Shown here: positions 1 through 7,253 of the stretch, in pieces
How positions within the stretch are numbered: position 1 is the stretch's first letter
Layout: the number at the start of each line of letters is the position of its first letter
Assembly (NCBI GenBank): GCA_015661405.1
Contig: JACWMK010000044.1
Coordinates: 1 to 20,024, forward strand
Reading direction: 5' to 3'
DNA: 20,024 nucleotides
Source: Methanobacterium sp.
GTDB lineage: Archaea; Methanobacteriota; Methanobacteria; Methanobacteriales; Methanobacteriaceae
Program-made: the position numbers and the translations under genes
Notes under the pieces: model-generated
The model's input: only the letters and a program-made list of their open reading frames with translations
Told to the model about the DNA's origin: nothing
The model's database searches: none

Positions 1-127
1 TATTTTAATATTATTACTTATAAATGTTTTATAATTATTTAATAGTAATTTAAAAAAACAATAAAATTACATTATTATTAGAATTTTTTTTTATTAAAAA
101 AAAATTTAACAAAAATAAATTTGAGGT

Positions 128-982
128 TTAATACAATCTAAAGACACAAAAAGGTGATTCTTCCACCATAGTTTCATTTAAATCCAGCTTACCATTGATA
201 TCTGTCCAGTTTAAGCTATAATTTAATATTGCTTGACAATTAAAGCAGAATATATGATTCTTTTTAGCTTCCTTTTTCCAAGGGCAGTTTAAAACCTCAA
301 TATAGTATCCTTGTTCATTAAAATCAATTTCACTCATAATACCAAAGCTGGAGAGTAAATCAGACATCCAAGCAAGATAAGCATCAAATATCACTTCTGG
401 CTTATCAAATTCATAATTTAATCCTAATTTAGCTATTTGATCATCAAAACTCGGTATATCATTTTCTATCCGTTTGTAAAAAATATTCAAAAGCATTTCT
501 TGAATTTCTTCATCTGATTGATCAGCACAGTTTTTTAAGGATGTTTGAACCAGTTCGTAAAAGTCTGTGAAAACTTTATTTTTTAGTTCAAATTGTTTTT
601 TCTTTTCTGAATTATGTTTATATACAGCCATTTCAATATTTGCATTAACTTCGCCTTCTCTGAAAGGTTTAATCAGGTATCCATAAGGTTCAGTTTCTCG
701 GGCACGCTTTAATACTTCATCATTTGAATATGCTGTCAAATATATGATAGGAATATCTAAAGTTTTCCTTATTTCTTCAGCTGTTTCTATACCATCAATA
801 CTACCTTTTATAACTATATCCATCAATATCAAATCTGGTTTCGTCTCTTTGGCTTTATTAACTGCATCTTCACCAGTGTCCACCATACCAACAATATTGT
901 AACCCCAATTTTCCAGTTTACGTTTAATGAGCATAGCCATAATGCTCTCATCTTCAACTACCAGTATTCTTTCACCAGACAT
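128..982 (-). CDS. Response regulator, REC domain plus methanogen output domain (MetOD1-like)
   Basis: This is a 284-residue response regulator. Residues 1-122 form a receiver domain with the acidic pair D11/E12, phospho-acceptor D55 in LILMD, T83 and K105 in IKP. The C-terminal half (about 130-284) has no DNA-binding helix-turn-helix. It carries four cysteines, C233 (CPW), C246 and C249 (FCFNC) and C279 (SPFCVF), an arrangement that fits the methanogen output domain I know as MetOD1 and suggests metal or redox chemistry; the name is from memory and the chemistry is inference. The ATG is 14 bases past the stop of the upstream kinase. An AAGGAA-type site lies about 8 bases before it, inside the end of that gene, so the two are probably co-transcribed and this protein is the likely phosphorylation partner. 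Confidence 0.88.
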   Translation of the reverse strand: MSGERILVVEDESIMAMLIKRKLENWGYNIVGMVDTGEDAVNKAKETKPDLILMDIVIKGSIDGIETAEEIRKTLDIPIIYLTAYSNDEVLKRARETEPYGYLIKPFREGEVNANIEMAVYKHNSEKKKQFELKNKVFTDFYELVQTSLKNCADQSDEEIQEMLLNIFYKRIENDIPSFDDQIAKLGLNYEFDKPEVIFDAYLAWMSDLLSSFGIMSEIDFNEQGYYIEVLNCPWKKEAKKNHIFCFNCQAILNYSLNWTDINGKLDLNETMVEESPFCVFRLY

Positions 983-996
983 TTCAAATAATTCCT

Positions 997-1455
997 TTAT
1001 ATTCTTTCTTTGAAAATAATTCTGAATTCTGACCCATCCTCATAAACAAGTTCCACATTACCATCAATTTGACGAGTTAAATTATATACAAGTTCTAATC
1101 CTAAAGAATCAGTATTTCTAAAGTCAATACCCGGTTTAAGTCCTATTCCATTATCTTTAATTATTAATGTGAATTCATTATCAGTCTTATTGAATATTAT
1201 AGTGATTATGCCTTTTTTATTTTCTGGAAATGCATATTTCAAACTATTTGTTAATAATTCGTTAATTATTAAACCAAGAGGAATTGCTGTATTAATGTCT
1301 AACATGATGTTTTCAACATTGATAATCAGCTTTATTCGATCGGGAGCGATAATATAAGTATTAAATATATCAAGTGCCAGTGAATGGATGTATTCCCCGA
1401 AATCAATCTTTTTAAGGTCAGTTGATTGATAAAGTTTTTCATGAATCATGGCCAT
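997..1455 (-). CDS. C-terminal half of a frameshifted sensor kinase (HATPase_c)
   Basis: This frame encodes the ATP-binding half of a sensor kinase whose N-terminal half is the gene at 1491-2030. Visible motifs are the N box (LIINELLTNSLKYA), the G1 box (DNGIGL) and a short G2-type motif (LGLELV) near the C-terminus. The frame is open upstream of the first ATG back to about 1497 and reads LNVFRDSKTRADSMAMIHEKLYQS. That matches the linker VNVLQESQNRVSSMALLHEMLYQS of the large kinase at 2387-5884, so the ATG at 1455 is an internal methionine and not a true start. Alone, this product would lack the phosphorylatable histidine. Together with 1491-2030 it would make a REC-HisKA_2-HATPase protein of about 345 residues. 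Confidence 0.75.
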   Translation of the reverse strand: MAMIHEKLYQSTDLKKIDFGEYIHSLALDIFNTYIIAPDRIKLIINVENIMLDINTAIPLGLIINELLTNSLKYAFPENKKGIITIIFNKTDNEFTLIIKDNGIGLKPGIDFRNTDSLGLELVYNLTRQIDGNVELVYEDGSEFRIIFKERI

Positions 1456-1490
1456 TGAATCAGCGCGTGTTTTACTATCCCTAAATACAT

Positions 1491-2030
1491 TTAATTTGCT
1501 TTATCCTTGATATAATAAGATTGAAGTTCGAGAAGATTAGATATAATCATCAAATTATTTTTAACACGATGATGAATTTCTTTAAGAAGCATCTCTTTTT
1601 CATCTAACGCTTTTTGAAGCTGATTTCTACTATTTTTAAGTTCTTCTAATTCATCACGTTCTGTGATGGCTCTCTTAATTGATGGTACCAATTTTGTGAG
1701 ATTATTCTTAAAAACGTAGTCTTTTGCACCATTCTTTAGCATATCTACTGCGAATTCATTTCCTATTTTACCGCTGACAAAAATAAAAGGAGTATGTGAA
1801 GATCTATTCTTAGTGATTTCCAATGCTGAAAGACCATCAAAATGAGGTAGTGAATGATCAGCCAATATCACATCTGGTTTTAACTCATTAAGTTCTCTAA
1901 TGAAATCTTTTTCTGTTTCTACTCGCTTAGATAAAAATTTTATATCTTCACGACGCATTTCATATTCCATCAATTCAGCATCATACTGTACATCTTCCAA
2001 TATAAGAACTTTAAGTTCCTCTCCCATCAC
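1491..2030 (-). CDS. N-terminal half of a frameshifted sensor kinase (REC + HisKA_2)
   Basis: This frame encodes a receiver domain (residues 5-122) with acidic residues E12/D13, phospho-acceptor D58 in VILADHSLP and K108, then a short coiled linker (125-145) and a HisKA_2 dimerisation/phosphotransfer segment, EIHHRVKNNLMIIS, with the likely phospho-histidine at H154. It stops abruptly after YYIKDKAN at a TAA (1491-1493), where related kinases run on into the HATPase domain. The missing domain follows one frame away (997-1455). Adding one T after GCA AAT would restore a continuous reading, A-N-L-N-V-F. The upstream GTG (2030) is followed directly by ATG (2027); neither has a strong ribosome binding site. 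As sequenced the gene is inactive as a kinase, though a REC-HisKA_2 stub could be made. Confidence 0.78.
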   Translation of the reverse strand: MMGEELKVLILEDVQYDAELMEYEMRREDIKFLSKRVETEKDFIRELNELKPDVILADHSLPHFDGLSALEITKNRSSHTPFIFVSGKIGNEFAVDMLKNGAKDYVFKNNLTKLVPSIKRAITERDELEELKNSRNQLQKALDEKEMLLKEIHHRVKNNLMIISNLLELQSYYIKDKAN

Positions 2031-2386
2031 AACTCAACTTCTTTTTTTTTTAAATCCACATATCCCCCAAAAAATTTAGCATAAATCAAATTTTTAATTT
2101 GCTTTAAAAAATTTCATAAAGTGAAATAGGAGATCAATTTAATTAATAATAAATGATCTCTATTTTATAATATTCATAATTTAATTGGAACTCTGTTGAT
2201 TCAACTATAAAAATGCTCTTAAATTTATTACTATCAATTTTTATGTGAAATGAAAAAAACTAAAAGATTTACGAGTGTATAAATAAAAATATTATTAAAT
2301 TAATTTTTTAGGATAAATCATTAATTAATCTATACTACATTAACCATTTAAACTACCTTTATTTTCCTGAAAATAAGATAATAGAA
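2031..2386. other. AT-rich intergenic region between two minus-strand kinase genes
   Basis: This stretch has no credible gene. It must hold the end of the transcript of the large kinase (2387-5884) and the minus-strand promoter of the REC kinase (2030). A short dyad, GTTGA-T-TCAAC, lies at 2195-2205. It is too short to call an operator with any confidence. Confidence 0.5.
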
Positions 2387-5300
2387 TCATATTCTTTGTT
2401 TGTATTTCAATTCTTTAAATTTAATTTTGAATTTTGCTCCTCGGCTTCTGCCAAGTTCTATTGATCCATCTAATTGTTTAACTAGCGAATTCACAAGTTT
2501 AAGACCTAATGATGATTTTATATTTCTAAAGTCAAGGTTTTCAGGAAAACCTACACCATCATCGCTGATAATGAGTTCCAATTCATTTTTAAGATATTGG
2601 AGGGATATAATTAATTCACCATTACTATCATCGGGGTATGCATATTTCAAGCTGTTAGATACCAGTTCACTGATGATTAATCCACATGGAACTGCAGTTT
2701 CCATATTAAGACAAATATTATCAACATTTATTATAGGTGTAATATTATTTTTTATACTGTAAGAGTTAAATAATTTTGAAACCAAGTTTTTTATGTATTC
2801 TGAGAAGTTTATTTGACTGAGATCTTCCGATTGGTAAAGCATTTCATGAAGTAAGGCCATGGATGACACACGGTTTTGGCTCTCTTGTAAAACATTTACC
2901 GCTTTAAAATCTTCTTTAACATAATCTTCTTGTAAATATAATAAACTGGAAATAATCTGCAGATTATTTTTAACCCGATGATGGATTTCCTTAATTAACA
3001 AATCTTTCTGGTGAATAGATATTCTAAGATCTTTTTCCACATTTTTAAGGGGGTTAATGTTCCGAGCTACATGAACACTGCCCATTAAATTTCCTTCATC
3101 ATCATATAATGGAGATACACTTACTATAAAATCACCACCCAAACGTTCTTCATGAATTTCCATGGTATGCTCTAATCCATCTTCTAATAACTTTCGATGA
3201 GGGCATAAAATATGCGGTTCATTAGAACCGTGCACGGCTTCATAACAAATCAAACCTATACATGCTTCTGGTTCAACACCTAAACTCTCTGCCATTGCAT
3301 TATTCACTCGAGAAATATGATAATCATTATCAATTATGGTGATTAAATCAGGCACAGCATTAAAAGTACGTTCCCATTCTTTAGATACTTGATAAAGTTT
3401 ATCTTCCATTTGTTTGCGTTCTGTAATGTCTCTTATAATAGATGTGAAATATGATTCTTTTCCAGTTTTCCAAGCGGATAGCGACATTTCAAAGGGAAAT
3501 TCTTTTCCATCGTTTCTTAATCCTAGTGTTTTTAATGTTTTACCCACTCGACGATGTTCTCCAGAAACTTTAAACCTCTCTAATTCAATTAGATAATCTT
3601 TTTTAAATCTATCCGGCATCAGAACCGTTAAATTTTTACCAATTATTTCTTCTTTGGAATATCCGAAAATAATTCCTAAACTATAATTACAAAACAATAT
3701 TACTCCATTTAAATCTGTAGTAACAATAGCATCCACAGCGGATTCTGCAACAGCCCTGAAACGTTCTTCACTTTTACTTAGAGCATCTTCAGCTTTTTTA
3801 CAATCAGTTATATCACGAATAGATTCAATGGCACCGTTATATTTACCATTGCGATTATATAAGGGAACCGCCTTAGCCCAAAGACTATGATTTTTTCCAT
3901 TAAAATTAACATCCACTTCACCTAATAGATGTTTTCCCACTTTTTTAACCAAACTATATTTCTCTTCAAGTTCTGGTTCAGATTTTAATACTAAGTCAAT
4001 AAGCATCGGTCTCCTTATTCCATAAAAAGGTAATGCATATTCATAATTTCCTTTTCCTAAAATATTATCTGCTTTTACTCCAGTCATCTCTTCAATGGCA
4101 TGATTCCATGAAATCACTTTGCCCTGATTATCTATGGCGAAGGTAGCATCAGGTAAGAATTCTATTATCTCTGATAATCTTTGCTCTGATTCCTTCAACA
4201 CATTTTCGGCTATTTTTCGGTCTGTTATGTCGGTGTGTGTACCTACCATTCTTAGGAGTTTACCATCTTCGCCGGTTTCTACAACCTGTCCTCTACTAAG
4301 AATCCAACACCATTTATCATCCTTAGTTTTCAAACGAACCTCTATAGAGTATCCTTCAGCATTATCAATATGATGTTGTAATTCTTTTTCAAAACCCTCA
4401 ACATCATCAGGGTGTATCAGGGATCTGAATGATTCATAGGAAGCTGGAAACTCCCCATCATCATATCCTAACATATTATAATAGATAGGATTGAAATAGG
4501 CTTCACCGGTAAGTACATTCCAGTCCCAAAACCCTTCATTAACTGCTTCAACAGTTAAAGAATATCGCTCATCACTTTCTTTTAAATCTTTTTTCATTAA
4601 TTCTTGTTCATTTCTTGTTTCGATTGAATCTAGGGCTAAAGATATGTCTAATCCCATTTCTTTAACTAAATTTATTTCATCTTCTTTGAAGAAATCAGGA
4701 TTAGAAGAATAAATGTTGAGAATCCCAATTACTTCTTTCTTTAATTTAAGGGGAATTGATGCTAAAGATCGATAATTTCTTTTAAGAGCTTCTTCACGCC
4801 ATTCACGATCCAAATCATTCTCTAAATCCTCAGCGACACTGAATTTACCTTCGTTAATGACCCTAACAGATGGTTTATCCAAAGAAGGACTATCCCTAAT
4901 ATTAATAGAAATATTTTCTAAATAACCATCTTCATGTCCGCTATATGCTATTGGTTTGATATTTCCCGATTCGTGGTCGATTAAACCTATCCAAGCCATT
5001 TCGAATTTCCCATACTCTATACAAATCTCACATATAGTTTTGAATAATTTTTTCCTATCTTTAATTCGCATTACTAACTGGTTAATTTGACTTAATGTAG
5101 CATAAAGCCTGTATAGTTTGTTTATTCTTTCCTTTGTATTTTTGCTTTCGTTGATGTCCCGGATGAATGCTTCAGTACCCTGGATTCTGCCTTTTTTATC
5201 ATAATAATATTGAGCATTAGTTGACACCCAAAAAGTCGTGCCATCTTTTCTCAGGCTTGTACCTTCCTCATTTTTCGCTTTACCATCTTTTTCTAATTCT

Positions 5301-5884
5301 TCCAGTAGTTTTTGTCTATCTTCTGGATATTTGTATAATGAAAAGGCAGAACTACCTATCATCTCTTTTATTGAATCAAATCTGTACATGCGAGCAGCAG
5401 ATGGGCTTGCCATGATAATTCGCCCTTCTGTATCAGTCCGGATATAGGCATCCAAAACATTTTCTAAAATACTACAATACTTAGCCTCACTATTTTTTAA
5501 TTTACTTTCCAATTGGTGTTTATAAAGCGTTAGCTCAATGATGTTCTTTAAATCAGTTTTGTTAACGGGTTTTATAATGTAACCATAAGGTGATGTTAGT
5601 TTGGCACGTTTAACCTCTATTTCTTCTAGGTGTGCGGTAAGATATACAATTGGTATATCAAAATTCTTTTTAATTTGGGCTGCGGCTTCAATTCCATCCA
5701 TTTCACCCTTCAAAAAAATGTCCATCAAAATTAAATCAGGTTTATGATTTGACACATTCTCCAATGCTTCTTCTCCTGTTGAAGCAATGTTTACTACATC
5801 ATAGCCGAAAGATTTTAATGACTGTTCAAAACTCATAGCCTCTATAAACTCGTCCTCAACAATTAAAATCTTATAATCAGACAT
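2387..5884 (-). CDS. Large hybrid sensor histidine kinase, REC-PAS-GAF-PAS4-HisKA_2-HATPase
   Basis: This 1165-residue multi-sensor kinase has no membrane segment, so it is cytoplasmic. Domains in order: receiver (1-122; E10/D11/E12, D55, T83, K105); PAS (about 133-250); GAF (about 262-425); a PAS_3/PAC fold (437-556, ending GTHTDITDRK); PAS (565-695); PAS (702-825, ending TSIIRDITERK); PAS (832-945) with the cysteine-rich stretch C880-YEAVHG and C894-P-H; HisKA_2 with EIHHRVKNNLQIIS, likely phospho-histidine H969; HATPase_c with N box ISELVSNSLKYA (N1077) and G1 box SDDGVGF. The N-terminal receiver puts it in the class of kinases that receive as well as send phosphate. The ATG at 5884 follows a TAAGGG site (5891-5896) with 6-base spacing. 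The signal is unknown; the cysteines could bind a metal or heme, which is inference. Confidence 0.93.
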   Translation of the reverse strand: MSDYKILIVEDEFIEAMSFEQSLKSFGYDVVNIASTGEEALENVSNHKPDLILMDIFLKGEMDGIEAAAQIKKNFDIPIVYLTAHLEEIEVKRAKLTSPYGYIIKPVNKTDLKNIIELTLYKHQLESKLKNSEAKYCSILENVLDAYIRTDTEGRIIMASPSAARMYRFDSIKEMIGSSAFSLYKYPEDRQKLLEELEKDGKAKNEEGTSLRKDGTTFWVSTNAQYYYDKKGRIQGTEAFIRDINESKNTKERINKLYRLYATLSQINQLVMRIKDRKKLFKTICEICIEYGKFEMAWIGLIDHESGNIKPIAYSGHEDGYLENISINIRDSPSLDKPSVRVINEGKFSVAEDLENDLDREWREEALKRNYRSLASIPLKLKKEVIGILNIYSSNPDFFKEDEINLVKEMGLDISLALDSIETRNEQELMKKDLKESDERYSLTVEAVNEGFWDWNVLTGEAYFNPIYYNMLGYDDGEFPASYESFRSLIHPDDVEGFEKELQHHIDNAEGYSIEVRLKTKDDKWCWILSRGQVVETGEDGKLLRMVGTHTDITDRKIAENVLKESEQRLSEIIEFLPDATFAIDNQGKVISWNHAIEEMTGVKADNILGKGNYEYALPFYGIRRPMLIDLVLKSEPELEEKYSLVKKVGKHLLGEVDVNFNGKNHSLWAKAVPLYNRNGKYNGAIESIRDITDCKKAEDALSKSEERFRAVAESAVDAIVTTDLNGVILFCNYSLGIIFGYSKEEIIGKNLTVLMPDRFKKDYLIELERFKVSGEHRRVGKTLKTLGLRNDGKEFPFEMSLSAWKTGKESYFTSIIRDITERKQMEDKLYQVSKEWERTFNAVPDLITIIDNDYHISRVNNAMAESLGVEPEACIGLICYEAVHGSNEPHILCPHRKLLEDGLEHTMEIHEERLGGDFIVSVSPLYDDEGNLMGSVHVARNINPLKNVEKDLRISIHQKDLLIKEIHHRVKNNLQIISSLLYLQEDYVKEDFKAVNVLQESQNRVSSMALLHEMLYQSEDLSQINFSEYIKNLVSKLFNSYSIKNNITPIINVDNICLNMETAVPCGLIISELVSNSLKYAYPDDSNGELIISLQYLKNELELIISDDGVGFPENLDFRNIKSSLGLKLVNSLVKQLDGSIELGRSRGAKFKIKFKELKYKQRI

Positions 5885-6313
5885 TTTTTTCCCTTACTTA
5901 ATGTATTTTTAATTTGAGAAAAAAAATTTTCTATTAATTAATAATGAATATTAATACTCACATTATAATCTATGTGATATGTTAATAGTTACAATTTTCC
6001 CTATTTTTATTAACATTTTTTTTCATCGGTTAACATATATGTAATTTATTTGAATCAAATTTTATGTTTAAAAAATAGTTATTTATTCAATAATAAATAG
6101 TAATATTTTTTTATTTCTTCTTATTAAATATCGATTGATTAACCATAAATTGAACGAAGATATAAGAAATTTTATAATGAAGAAAACTATAAATTATAAT
6201 ATTGTCGTCATAAATAATCTATAAACAATTAAATTAATTTTCCTAACTAATTTAATGAAAAGTGTAAAAAATAGACTTAATTAGATTTGTAAATAATATG
6301 GATGTGTTAATTT
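5885..6313. other. Divergent AT-rich intergenic region
   Basis: This stretch lies between the large kinase (minus) and the 96-residue hypothetical gene (plus) and must carry promoters for both directions. I see only A/T-rich sequence with several TATA-like stretches. I find no gene, structured RNA or strong repeat. At its right end the GGATGTG ribosome binding site (6300-6306) serves the gene at 6314. Confidence 0.5.
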
Positions 6314-6604
6314 TTGATATATGGAGATAAAATTAAGAATATAAGTAATAAAGAGCTTCATGAAGAGTGTATGACTTTTTTCTTTGATATTACAAGTCGT
6401 AAAAATAAACCTGTGTTGCTAACAGCTGAGGAAAAAGATCAAGCTGAATCATTATTTACAGAATCTATTAAAAGGATGGAAAATAATACTAATTCAATTG
6501 AACTTCTTCGATCTTGTGCTTCTGCTCTTCAAAACCTTATTAAGGAATCACTCGACAAAGAAAGTGACATGCCCCCATGGATTCATGAATGGAAACCAAA
6601 ATAA
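6314..6604 (+). CDS. Hypothetical protein, 96 residues, TTG start
   Basis: I do not recognise this protein. It is small, charged and probably all-helical, with no signal peptide or membrane segment. It has one clear charged helix (about 41-60, TAEEKDQAESLFTESIKRME), a leucine-containing helix (about 64-80) and a distinctive C-terminus, MPPWIHEWKPK. The start is TTG at 6314. It is supported by GGATGTG at 6300-6306, one mismatch from GGAGGTG, with 7-base spacing; the only other in-frame start, ATG at codon 20, would remove much of the protein. It stands alone on the plus strand between two minus-strand sensor kinases, so its context says nothing firm about its role. The frame, the ribosome binding site and protein-like composition support a real gene. 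Confidence 0.65.
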   Translation: MIYGDKIKNISNKELHEECMTFFFDITSRKNKPVLLTAEEKDQAESLFTESIKRMENNTNSIELLRSCASALQNLIKESLDKESDMPPWIHEWKPK

Positions 6605-6871
6605 ATATTCCTAAATCCTCAAATAAAATTTTTTTATTTACATGGAGAACTTAACTTTAGTAAGAGATAAAAAACTTCTAAAACAATATTTAATACTATA
6701 AAAATCCCATAATACCAATTGGTTTGAAAAATATTTTTTAGTGTTACTTATAATTTTCAGTAATTTTCATTTTATATTATTAATTCATAATTATTTCTAG
6801 AAAATAGAAAATTATAGTTAGAAACGTATCGATGATATTATAGATTTTTTTTTACTACCAACATTTTTTTA

Positions 6872-6881
6872 TTATATATAA
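6872..6881 (+). promoter_or_regulatory. Candidate archaeal TATA box for the rubredoxin gene
   Basis: TTATATATAA is the best TATA-like element before the rubredoxin gene. It follows an A/T run and lies about 70 bases ahead of the start codon. If transcription begins about 25 bases downstream, as is usual in archaea, the leader would be about 45 bases and would include the strong AGGAGGT site. The whole region is AT-rich, so this is a position-based call only. Confidence 0.35.
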
Positions 6882-6937
6882 ATTATATCATTAGCTATAG
6901 TAGCTATTAGTTTTCATACAATTTTTTCATTATGAAT

Positions 6938-6944
6938 AGGAGGT
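6938..6944 (+). promoter_or_regulatory. Ribosome binding site fixing the rubredoxin TTG start
   Basis: AGGAGGT, 7 bases before the TTG at 6952, is the strongest Shine-Dalgarno sequence in this part of the window. It selects the TTG over the ATG at 6932, which is out of frame with the rubredoxin and lies upstream of the site. Confidence 0.75.
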
Positions 6945-6951
6945 CCAAACT

Positions 6952-7110
6952 TTGCGAAAATATAAATGCCGTATATGCAACTATATCTACGATCCGGAGG
7001 TAGGTGAGCCCCGTACTAACACTCCGCCGGGCATGGCATTTGAAGATTTGCCTGACACTTGGAGATGCCCTAAATGTGGTGTACCTAAATTCAAGTTCTC
7101 ACCCATTTAA
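6952..7110 (+). CDS. Rubredoxin, 52 residues
   Basis: This small cytoplasmic iron protein carries one electron through a single iron held by four cysteines. Translation from TTG gives two cysteine pairs: C6-x-x-C9 (KCRICNYIYDPEVGE) and C39-x-x-C42 (WRCPKCGVPK). Between them is the family stretch PPGMAFEDLPDTWRCP. Length (52) is typical. N10 replaces the glycine usually found after the second cysteine, and residues 19-25 (EPRTNTP) differ from the common DPxxGIxPGT turn. In anaerobic archaea rubredoxins typically feed electrons to oxygen- or superoxide-reducing enzymes such as flavodiiron proteins, rubrerythrin or superoxide reductase; none of these is next to it. It is less AT-rich than its flanks and has its own promoter and terminator-like hairpin, so it looks monocistronic. 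Confidence 0.93.
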   Translation: MRKYKCRICNYIYDPEVGEPRTNTPPGMAFEDLPDTWRCPKCGVPKFKFSPI

Positions 7111-7126
7111 TATTTGAGTAGGGTAT

Positions 7127-7156
7127 TTCCATTTTTTTTTTATTAAAGAAATGGAA
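7127..7156 (+). terminator. Hairpin with T tract after the rubredoxin gene
   Basis: TTCCATTT (7127-7134) pairs with AAATGGAA (7149-7156), an 8-base-pair stem, with a long T run at 7132-7141 that overlaps the left arm and loop. It lies 17 bases past the rubredoxin stop. Archaeal termination depends mainly on T tracts, so the T run may matter more than the stem. Confidence 0.45.
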
Positions 7157-7253
7157 TTTAAATATTTATCCATAGCTAAAAAAAAAATAGTTCCCTGAAT
7201 TATTTAATTTATACGAATACTCACCATATAATAAAAGATTGAAAAAAATGTGA

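Larger units (their letters stand above)
6605..6951. other. AT-rich intergenic region carrying the rubredoxin promoter
   Basis: This stretch contains no gene that I can support. It holds T-rich tracts after the hypothetical gene and, at its right end, the TATA element and ribosome binding site of the rubredoxin gene. Confidence 0.5.

Noticed and set aside
1..127. Left-edge A/T-rich DNA as a possible replication origin or repeat element
   Set aside because: It contains only runs of A and T. I see no repeated motif or origin-type element.
1169..1357. Plus-strand 62-codon frame
   Set aside because: It is antisense to the kinase HATPase domain, with composition that is a shadow of the kinase codons.
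1485..1505. Programmed -1 ribosomal frameshift in the REC kinase
   Set aside because: The sequence GCA AAT TAA does not form a standard X-XXY-YYZ slippery heptamer and I see no stable stem after it. A one-base indel is simpler.
2400..5447. Plus-strand frames at 2400-2762, 3414-3596, 4134-4373, 5221-5415 and 5238-5447
   Set aside because: They lie antisense to the intact large kinase and have no ribosome binding sites or recognisable domains.
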